In this document: in pieces, positions 56,174 through 64,000 of the stretch
Layout: each line of letters starts with the position of its first letter
Numbering within the stretch: position 1 is the stretch's first letter
NCBI GenBank assembly: GCA_009363875.1
Contig: CM018680.1
Coordinates: forward strand, 10,301,426 to 10,365,425
Reading direction: 5' to 3'
Length of the DNA stretch: 64,000 nt
From: Mikania micrantha
Lineage: Eukaryota > Streptophyta > Magnoliopsida > Asterales > Asteraceae
Program-made: the position numbers and the translations under genes
Notes under the pieces: model-generated
Told to the model about the DNA's origin: nothing
The model's database searches: none
What the model saw: the letters and a program-made list of their open reading frames with translations, nothing else

Positions 56174-58903
56174 AAATGGATTGATCAATTGGGAGTAGAT
56201 GACATGACGGGAAAATATTAGTAGGAAAGTTAGTGGAGCAGCAGTTACTGAAAAGAGATTATGTTTACGTATTTTGTTTCTTTAGTTTTCTTGTCTAGAA
56301 ATTTTTGCTTATTAGTTTGTAACGGAGAATTGCCCTTCTCGAATCGGGCTAACGTCGTTTGTTTTATCGTATTTGAATTCCGGTAATTTTAATAGTAGAA
56401 TCTATCATTCTTGTTAGTCAGCTGTGGTCTAGTAAGTTGGGCGATGGTTTGTGCGGGTCAATCATGGCCTTAATTGATGTTATGAATATAATTTGACTCG
56501 GGTAAACTTACTTTGTTCCTATGAACTAATGAGTGTTTAAAGGTGATGTTTGCAGGTAAAATATGACGGTTAAGACTTTGATGATAAAGGCTAATTAGAA
56601 CGAACTATGAAAACCAAAGTTTCATCTTTTTGTTTAAACTTTATTTTGTTTATTATTGTTTTTTTTTTTTGTAATTATGGGTTGTAAACTGGAGATGTGT
56701 TTATATGTTTGGTTAAACCCTTGTTTAAAGTATTGAACAAGTTAATTTGTTAAACAAGGTTCAAAATCAAGAAATTTTCTGGAACAAACACGTTATTACA
56801 TAATGGCAATTAATCTCAAGCGATTCGCGAATGTTATTAGCTCCTCAAATTCCATCTTAAACTCCATTCTTGGGAAACCCTTTATTTTGGGGGAGAAGTT
56901 CATCTCATGTTTTACCAGGCGCCATGATTTCTCTGCCTGCTCCACCGGTTCAACAAGGCACATAGCCTCCGGTGAGCTATATCCACAAAATTTATTTGAT
57001 TTGGTTGGTTGTTCTTGACTATCGTATCTTTGCATTTCAGCTGTTTGTGGAAATGCCTCTGTGAACAATATAATTTTTAGTTTTGGGGTATGAATGTGTT
57101 GCACAAGCAGGGTGTTAGGTTACATTTCCTTATTAATCACTTCACAGTTTGTAATAGTTATGTCTTTAGGAATGACCATTTCCTATTTAGTCACCAAATC
57201 TAAAAATTCGTCTCCTTTTTATGATTTTAAGTGTTCTGACATATATACTTGCATATCAATTATTTTTAAATTTGCTTCTTTAATGTTCTGCTCCCTTTCT
57301 ATCATATAGCAGAAACTTGATTGATTTTAAATCTTAGCAATCTCAACTTTGATTGTGCACTAACTCATATTTGCATTACTGGATATGCTTATAATCCAAG
57401 AGTAGAAGATGTTGATGAACTTTTGAAATGGCACAAAGGAGGAGGGATATTTCATAAGTCAGCAAGCATTGATCCGACGGCATTAATAGATTTTGGTGCT
57501 GTAGTCCATTCAGGATCATCTGTGGGTGGAAATGTGCATGTAGGATCAGGAACTGTTGTTGGCCCCAATGTGACGATTGGCAAATCGACAAAGATAGGGT
57601 ATGCTATATGCCCCTCCTAAAACAGTTGTTTTTTGCTACTGTATTTGTCATCATCATGTTACCACATTCAAATAAACTTGGAAGTTAGAATGAAAATGAA
57701 GCAAAAGATGATGAATTTTGAACAAATTTATGTACTTGAAGTTTTTTTTCTACATAATATAGTGTACGGATCTTGAAACAGTTAGATTGACCGTTTTATA
57801 ATTCTTTGGTGTCAAATTGTCTGGTTTACTTTTTCCATGATTTCATCTAGAATGTAATAGTAACTCCTGCATTTCATCAGGTATAATGTTGCACTTGCAA
57901 ATTGCACAATTGGTGATTCATGTGTCATCCATCATGGGGTCTGCATTGGTCAAGATGGTAAAATCAGTTTTAATGAAGTCATGAACTTTAGTAAACTTAT
58001 TGCCTGCGACGCAGTTGTACTAGAGGCATTAAATAAGAAAACAATGCTTTGTTATTGATTTAATATATTGATGCAGGAGCATGACATAAACTACTAAGAT
58101 GTTGGAGATCGAGATTATCCAAGAAATTTTAATAATTATTTTTTAGTATATCTGTATATTTATTTAGTTAATCATTATCTTTAGGTTTAATATAACTATT
58201 AGGGTTTGTTTTTATTTCTCGTTAGTTTTTTTATTAAAGTTTGACTAAGAACATTGTTCTTGGAACCTTTGGGTTCATATTAAGGGGCTGTTTGTTTGGG
58301 TCTGAATCTGAATGGTTCAGATTCAGACCGTTTGTTTCGTGGAAAAAACATACATTTGAATGGGTTCAATGTCTGAATGAAGGTCTGAATCATTCAGACT
58401 TCAGACCAAGTCTAAATGGGTCTGAATACGGGATGTTTCGTCTGTGTGCTTCGAACATCGTTGATGCTGGACTGGTATCCGATGCATTTGCAACTTGAAC
58501 TCCATTTTCACCAAATCAAGAAGGAAAATCTTTCATTTTTATGCAAATTTAGAGCAAACCCACAAAAGATCTTGATCATATAGACTGAACTCCACCACCA
58601 TCATCTACGACTGAACTCCACCACCATCATCAATGACTGAACTCCACCACCATCATCAACGACTTCAGCTCCACATCCATCATCGACTCTGATCCAGCCA
58701 CCACCGGCGACAACTCCGATCCAGCCACCACCAGCGACGACTCCGATCCAGATGCGAACGAAACCATAAAATCGACGATGGGAACGATGGCGACGGTGGG
58801 GTTCACGGGCACCTCTTCTTCGGTGAAGGGGATCTGCTCGGTGACGACGGTTGGCGGCAAAAGGCGGTGGACGGCGACCTGTTGTGGGAAGCCTGATGGA
58901 AAG
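56174..58903 (+). repeat. Segmental duplication copy 2, right piece
   Basis: Continues the copy 1 match from the RT-E target site to 58903 in LpxD intron 3. Beyond 58903 the original sequence continues through the MITE. Confidence 0.9.
56222..56802 (+). promoter_or_regulatory. Upstream region of LpxD
   Basis: About 0.6 kb between the putative upstream exon stop (56221) and the LpxD ATG. AT-rich, with a run of 12 T near 56660. No convincing TATA box; the region is kept in copy 1 (32095-32673). Confidence 0.4.
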
Positions 58904-60302
58904 CAAATGGGTGGGGTGCACGGGAAAGGTCTTCGATGGTAGGGTTTTCTAGTTTTGAACAAAAAAAATGGTATTTTTTATTTAATTTCATTTAGACGTG
59001 AAACCAAACACTCTTAATTGGTTCAGCACTTAATCATTCAGACCCTCTTAATCATTCAGACGTCTTAACCATTCAGCACTTAATGGTTTAGACCCAACCA
59101 AATGACCCCTAAGTCTTTGATTATTAAGTTGTTCTTGAGCCATTTAATCACACTCAAAACTGTAATATATATTGCATCTTCTCCTTCAAGGGCATCATAT
59201 TCTCTATATTTAAGTTTCAAAATCTGCAATAAAATCATTCTCTTCAGGTTTCGGTTTCTTTATCAATGAGGATGGGGCCATGGTGAAGAAACCTCAAGTT
59301 AGTAAATCTGCATTTGCTTCCTGAAAAACCTTTTGGTTTTCATATTTTTGCCGGTTCTCTTTCAGCTTTCTATAGAAATTTTGGTCTCTTGACTTTTTTC
59401 CCCTTTAATGTTTAGGCCCTGAAAGCTCACATAGGGAATCATGTTGAGATTGGTGCAAATACATGCATTGACAGGGGCAGGTGAGCTTATATTGTTTTCT
59501 GTTTGTGTAGCCCTCATGACATGAGGTATGTTGTTAGTTGATGCACTTACTGGTATAATTAGAGAAATGATATTTACTTGGTGTTTCTGCAGCTGGAGGG
59601 ACACCGTGATAGGTGATCATTCAAAGATAGATAATTTAGTTCAGGTACGTTATGCTAACTTGTTTTTTGACCGTGACCCAACATGAGCTGTTCAACCTTA
59701 AATTCCAGATTGGGCACAACGTAGTGATTGGCAAGTGTTGCCTGTTATGTGGACAAGTTGGCATCGCGGGTTCTGTCACGTATGCTATGTTACTTTTTAT
59801 TTCATTCACTTATTTAATCATTCTACATAATCCAGTTGAGCTTCAAACAAAACGATGTTGTAACATTTCTTATTTAGGATGGGTGATTATGTAACCTTAG
59901 GTGGAAGGGCTGGAGTTCGTGATCATGTCACCATTGTGTCGAAGGTATGTGTTGAATTTTTGTAAACGTACAAATTTTTGGCCATCATGTTTGCACGTAA
60001 AGATTCATATTCATGTGTGGAAATCATGTGATTAAGACCAATTGAAGTTGCTAAAAGTGGATGCCTTGAGATGCAGGTTCGGCTAGCAGCCGCTAGCTGT
60101 GTGACCAAGGATATTTTTAAACCAGGTGACTATGGCGGTTTCCCTGCTGTAAGAATGCTTATCTTTTTCCAATTTTATATTTAACAATATAAACCATGGA
60201 TGCCATTAGGCTTCAAGCTGATTTTTGTACTAAAATTCCAAACAGGTCCCAATTCATGAATGGCGAAGGCAAGTTGCTATATATTACCAAAAATTGAAGT
60301 AA
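56803..60302 (+). CDS. LPXD: Mitochondrial-type UDP-3-O-acylglucosamine N-acyltransferase (LpxD homologue)
   Basis: Ten exons, all GT-AG and in phase: 56803-56971, about 57403-57598, 57881-57957, 59248-59297, 59416-59480, 59593-59644, 59709-59779, 59878-59944, 60077-60148, 60246-60302, giving about 291 residues. The start of exon 2 is the least certain. The N-terminus is Ser/Arg-rich without acids early on, like a mitochondrial presequence. From GGGIFHKSASID onward are repeated hexapeptides (IGKSTK, IGDSCV, IGNHVE, IGHNVV), the left-handed beta-helix of acyltransferases. The IGHN His matches the proposed catalytic base of bacterial LpxD (family knowledge). It adds the second acyl chain in lipid A-type synthesis, a pathway shown in Arabidopsis mitochondria. 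No lesions are visible. Confidence 0.9.
58284..59109 (+). mobile_element. PIF/Harbinger-like MITE in LpxD intron 3
   Basis: 826 bp flanked by TAA duplications (58281-58283, 59110-59112). The ends GGGGCTGTTTGTTTGG and CCAACCAAATGACCCC are imperfect inverted repeats. A subterminal dyad near 58298-58329 has 14-bp arms starting GGTCTGAATC. The interior contains ccaccatcatc repeats. It is non-coding. The duplication breakpoint at 58903 lies inside it. Confidence 0.75.
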
Positions 60303-60651
60303 CGTTTTCCCTTTAAGGCATCCAACGGGTATTGTCTGTATGCAATGTTGGTTTAGAAAATGCGATTGTCGTGTTCTTTGGAGATCGATAAGATGAAACA
60401 TTCATGTGTTTTCATAACAGATTGATCTTGATGGCATGTAAAATGCATATCCTTTCATTGATTATTGCATAAAAAAAACAAAAACAAAACAAAACAAACA
60501 AATGGTCCTGAATTCATGTGAACCATGAATGGTAGCAAAACATTGCTGAGAAACAAGCCATGTCAATCCAAAAAAGAACCCGCAGTAAGCAGTGTAAACA
60601 TGAAGAGTATAAATACTTGATTAAAGTGCCAATAAGATTTTTTTTATACAT
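60303..60651. other. LpxD 3' flank, no other gene seen
   Basis: Likely 3' untranslated region and flank, with an A/C-rich run near 60470-60500. No further frame or repeat. Confidence 0.4.
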
Positions 60652-60665
60652 ATTTACAAATACTA

Positions 60666-60921
60666 ATGTATATATGTGTCGACAGCTCTTGAGGGGCAAA
60701 AGTAAAATTGCACTAATTTTAACGTTATTTTACTTATTCAGTGAAAATAGCGTTAAAATCGTTTCGGACGGTTGATCAAGCATCATGAGCCGAGGGTCTC
60801 ACTGGAAGCAGCCTCTCTACCCTTACGGGGTAGAGGTAAGGCTGTCTACATCTCACCCTCCTCAGACCCTGCCTTAGCATGCTAATGGCGGGATATACTG
60901 AGTACGTTGATTGATTGATTG
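60666..60921 (+). mobile_element. SINE with Au-like 3' half
   Basis: A perfect 14-bp duplication, atttacaaatacta, flanks the unit (60652-60665, 60922-60935). The 3' half, gggtctcactggaagcagcc onward through ctctaccc, gggtagaggtaagg and cagaccct, resembles the widespread plant Au SINE, and it ends in (ttga)n. The 5' half has an unusual long inverted repeat (attttaacg...cgttaaaat) and no clear tRNA A or B box, so the head may belong to a different family. Confidence 0.7.
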
Positions 60922-60935
60922 ATTTACAAATACTA

Positions 60936-62707
60936 AGTTCATCTCCTTTAATTAGAAAAGTGTTGACGAATAAACCACACCTTAACATCTTTAGTAGCAT
61001 TTTGAGATTCTGGCATTGAGCACATGTTTTTCCCTGTCACTTGTGTGATGATATACACATTAAAAGCAGCTTCAAAGATTTGAAGTTTTTGTCAATGATT
61101 ATACATAGAAATAGATAAACTGACCAAGTGGGATCAATTGAGAGCTACTGATTAGGTTACCCGGGTAAAGGGGAAACCCATACGCTGAAAGATGATGCAT
61201 TTAATGCATGTAATAATGACATTAAATGAAACATTAATGACCAAGACCTTCGGAAAGATAAGGAAAGTAGAAAGATCAAAGGGTAAAGAAAAGAGCAGGA
61301 GAGTAAGGTTGGTTATTAAAGAAGAAAGACGTGCCATTCAATTGACATGAACCAACCAAAGAGAGAAGTCATTAAAGTCGCCGTGAGAAGGGAGTAAAAT
61401 TATTGTAAGCTCCTGCTGTCTGCTGAAGGGGGAAAACTCATGTCTAATCCCATTACAACATCGGGTGTGTTGTGTACGTTTTGGTTTCTTCAGCTACCCT
61501 TATTAAGCTTACGATGTTCGGCTTTCGGTGTACGGTTGGTGGTCTGGTTAGGTTCAGTTGTAGGTCTCGCAATCGACAGTGTGTATTTCGAGTTAAGACT
61601 TGATAAGCCTTAGCCCACGGGATGAAGATATCATTGTTTTCCAAGTTCTAAATCTTATTGTTGAATACTTTTATTCGATTTATTATACTTTCTTATAATT
61701 GAAGGTTGTTAATTTCACATAAGAAACTTGTGGGGCCACTTGGTTCTTTTTTTATTTTTATTTATTCAGTTGCTTGTTTAATTAGGTTAAGAGTAAATTC
61801 CATAAAAAGCCATTTATGTATATATCAAATTGCATAATTCTTCTTTAAATTTTAATAATTACGTTGTAAATCATCTAACAATCAAGTCATTTTTCACTAC
61901 TAAGTTAATTTTTCTAAATGAATATTTTACCTTTATCATTACGTTTTAATTTTTAATTTTTTTTCAATTATGTGCTAACATTTTTTCAACTACGTGTCAA
62001 AATATTTAACTACGCGTTATGCTTTTTATATTTTAAATATTATTTAACACACTTAAATTAACTTAACTTAAATTCTATATTAATACAAATAAAAAATCAA
62101 GAACTAAAATTATATTTTCTAAATTACTTGTTTTTTATTTCATTATAATATACTTTTACCATTCAAATTATCCAATCACATTAAATTTTAAAAAATTTCT
62201 AAAATCATTCATAAAAACAAATAGCATAATTATTGTATTAAAACATCTTAAGAAATATAATTTAAATTTGTGATATAAATAAATAATGTTAAATAAAAAA
62301 TGAGTTCATTTAAAAAGTTTCGTAATTATTTTCACTTATTTAATAATATATTAATTATTATACATGTTATAATCTAGGATCATTAATCCATAACTAAATT
62401 ATAAATATAATTAATTAAACAAAGAGAGGAGCGGGAAAATGAAAAAAATAACGACAATTGTCCCCAATAATTTTTTATTTATTATTATTAATAGATTAAT
62501 TTATGATTTGCAAAATTATTTTCGAAGACTAAAATATGATTAAAATTACTTATAAGTAACAACTTTAGGTAGTAATAAATCACATGTTAACCAAATAATC
62601 AACCTCATTCTAGCACCTCATTTTAGGAGTTGTATAATTCAAAGGCAACTAAAGTTAGATTTAGTTACTTGGAAGAAATTATACATGTCTAAACTTTTCG
62701 ATAAGTA
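60936..62707. other. Intergenic DNA, no gene seen
   Basis: 60936-61740 is mixed-composition sequence without a recognisable repeat. 61740-62640 is extremely A+T-rich with runs such as aaaaatcaag and ttaaatt. No coding frame of note. Confidence 0.5.
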
Positions 62708-62715
62708 CTCTAGGC

Positions 62716-63014
62716 TAGAGGTGCACAAATCGGGTTTATTTGGAATTCCGGTCAACAAAGTCAAGACCTGGTTCCGGTTCCAGGTTTCGACTGGTTCTGA
62801 TCGGTTTTTGACTGGTTCCAGTTTTGGCCAGTTACGGTTCGGGCTTTGGCCGAGTAAAGGTGAAACCAGTTCTGGTTTTTCCGGTTCCGGTTTAGGTTCT
62901 AATTTGTCTGAAAAACTGAACCTGTTTGTACCCACTGGTTCGGGTATGACCGGTTTCGATTCGGGTTGTCGGTTCCCGTTTCGGTTCAGGGTCCGTTTTT
63001 TTTGCCCACCTCTA
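62716..63014 (+). mobile_element. hAT-type MITE
   Basis: 299 bp with a perfect 8-bp target duplication CTCTAGGC (62708-62715, 63015-63022) and imperfect terminal repeats TAGAGGTGCACAAA / TTTGCCCACCTCTA. The interior is dense in ggttccgg and ctggttc words. Eight-base duplications and the TAGAGGTG terminus are typical of hAT elements. Confidence 0.85.
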
Positions 63015-63022
63015 CTCTAGGC

Positions 63023-63275
63023 TTTTGTTCTTCAAGCTAATTATGTCGGTAAACTTGTTCAAATAAAAGCATGATATTCATGATATAATTCCTACAGGTT
63101 GCAACTTGTATTTAACCATTAGGTCCAATGCTTAATTATGATCAGTTATAATGGTTTAGTGCTACGGGTTGAAATTGTTAGTCATTTTGAAATATGAATA
63201 TTAGGTCATAGTTGTTGCTGTTTGGTTGTATTTGCTGACAGAGGCATGCGTTTAAAATAATATGGATAAGATCAT
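63023..63275. other. Spacer, no gene seen
   Basis: Ordinary A+T-rich DNA between two transposable elements. Confidence 0.4.
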
Positions 63276-64000
63276 GGGGTATGCCCTATGGTTCACCCAC
63301 TCCACATATGTGCCACGTAGGCACCCACCACAACTACCCACTCCACCAAAAATGGTAGAAATGCCCCTTTGTCCAACCACTCCACGCCGTCTTTTTTTTT
63401 TTAAATTAAAAAAGTAGATATAATTAATCATAAATTAAAAAAATTACATCAAATTATAAATGAAAATTACAAATTAATAAAAAAAATTACATAAAGCTAA
63501 TTATCTCTATATTTATTACGAATTTTTTCTTCTCCCGCTCGGCAATTTCACGGTCGACCCGGTTAAGTATTTGGTGTTGGTGAATAGAAGTTCTAACTCT
63601 ACCAACCGTTGACGTTCCCATTTTAATTCGCTAAAGTCACTGATTCGTTGAGATAAGTTTTCCATTCCTTGGTTATAATCCGGGGACGTTTGAGATGAAG
63701 AGCCCCGTCTCGCCCGTGCTCGGTCGGTTTTTGCACTCTCTCTCCCAATCGGACGGGTCAAATCCTCTATCTCGTCGTCGGCGTCTTCTTCTTCATCGAG
63801 CTCGTTTAGATTTATTTGAACTCGAGCATCCGACGTGCCGGGGCTATCGGTTGACGATGCTTTTGATCGTTTTGAGGCCGAGGGTTGAATAATTGGGATT
63901 CTAACCCAGTTAGGACATTTCCTCATAATCTCACAACTCCGTTTAAACATGAAGGGGGCGTTAAACTCTTGCCAGAATTGATCTTCCGATTCACTCTCGA
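63276..64000 (-). mobile_element. Partial PIF/Harbinger-like element, continues beyond window
   Basis: Begins ggggtatgccctatggttca, resembling a G-rich Harbinger terminus, and contains an ORF of the Myb/NAM-associated type on the minus strand. The other end is outside the window, so the target duplication cannot be checked. Confidence 0.45.
63516..64000 (-). CDS. Myb/NAM-associated domain protein (Harbinger ORF1-like), partial
   Basis: The minus-strand frame is open from the window edge and stops at 63516, giving about 161 residues. It reads SEDQFWQEFNAPFMFKRSCE..., then MRKCPNW, like the block before the variable region in plant NAM-associated C-terminal domain proteins, often encoded beside the transposase in PIF/Harbinger elements. 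Next come a Ser/Pro- and Lys-rich segment, an acidic stretch (NELDEEEDADDEIEDL), an Arg-rich part (TDRARARRG) and a C-terminal helix (RISDFSELKWERQRL). The ATG at 63950 is internal; the true start is beyond the window. It could instead be a domesticated host gene. Confidence 0.55.
   Translation of the reverse strand, partial: ESESEDQFWQEFNAPFMFKRSCEIMRKCPNWVRIPIIQPSASKRSKASSTDSPGTSDARVQINLNELDEEEDADDEIEDLTRPIGRESAKTDRARARRGSSSQTSPDYNQGMENLSQRISDFSELKWERQRLVELELLFTNTKYLTGSTVKLPSGRRKNS

Noticed and set aside
61740..62640. Very A+T-rich block as a matrix attachment region or origin
   Set aside because: Composition alone is not enough; no repeated motif or boundary supports a specific call.

Overview
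The window is plant nuclear DNA, most likely from a eudicot. The evidence is one spliced nuclear gene with a mitochondrial-type leader, Ty3/gypsy chromovirus-type retrotransposons primed by initiator tRNA-Met, an Au-like SINE, and hAT and PIF/Harbinger type MITEs. Very long LTRs (2.1-3.9 kb) suggest a large, repeat-rich genome. Asteraceae is my guess, but nothing here proves it. There is no bacterial operon, tRNA, rRNA or CRISPR.

Layout. (1) 143-11637: RT-A, a Ty3/gypsy element with an extra ORF (2624-3445) between the primer binding site and gag, a leader hairpin array, and a frameshifted gag-pol. (2) 11638-13529: a truncated LTR of another family. (3) 13535-27604: RT-B, a non-autonomous element with an ATGCA target duplication whose only gene is a coiled-coil/acidic protein. 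Its 5' LTR is interrupted by RT-C (15369-25004, minus strand, target duplication CGGTC). (4) 27916-31870: a lone LTR of the RT-D family. (5) 31871-34775: a truncated copy (exons 1-3) of an LpxD gene. (6) 34776-43564: an RT-D fragment with gag-pol and part of its 3' LTR. (7) 43606-56173: RT-E, a young element with 3.84-kb LTRs and target duplication AAATG, inserted just upstream of (8) 56803-60302: an apparently intact ten-exon LpxD-like gene with a Harbinger MITE in intron 3. (9) 60303-64000: non-coding DNA with a SINE (perfect 14-bp target duplication), a hAT MITE (perfect 8-bp target duplication), and the end of a PIF/Harbinger-like element carrying a Myb/NAM-associated ORF.

The cellular gene is a UDP-3-O-acylglucosamine N-acyltransferase (LpxD) homologue, part of the mitochondrial lipid A-like pathway known from Arabidopsis. 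Its first three exons lie in a 2.76-kb segment present twice, separated by the RT-D fragment.

The most unusual structure is in the LTRs and leaders. Five families with different sequences share one plan: (a) dyad-symmetric repeats, often upstream of a TATA box; (b) a strong 5' splice site (AG|GTGAGTT) in mid-LTR; (c) near the LTR end a block AACTCACC, complementary to that splice site, followed by a branch-point-like YTGAY and a CAG acceptor; (d) in the four elements that keep the region, a hairpin next to the polypurine tract, with compensating stem changes in one family. Points b and c describe a candidate intron inside the LTR whose ends can base-pair. All gag-pol frames here carry stops or frameshifts.
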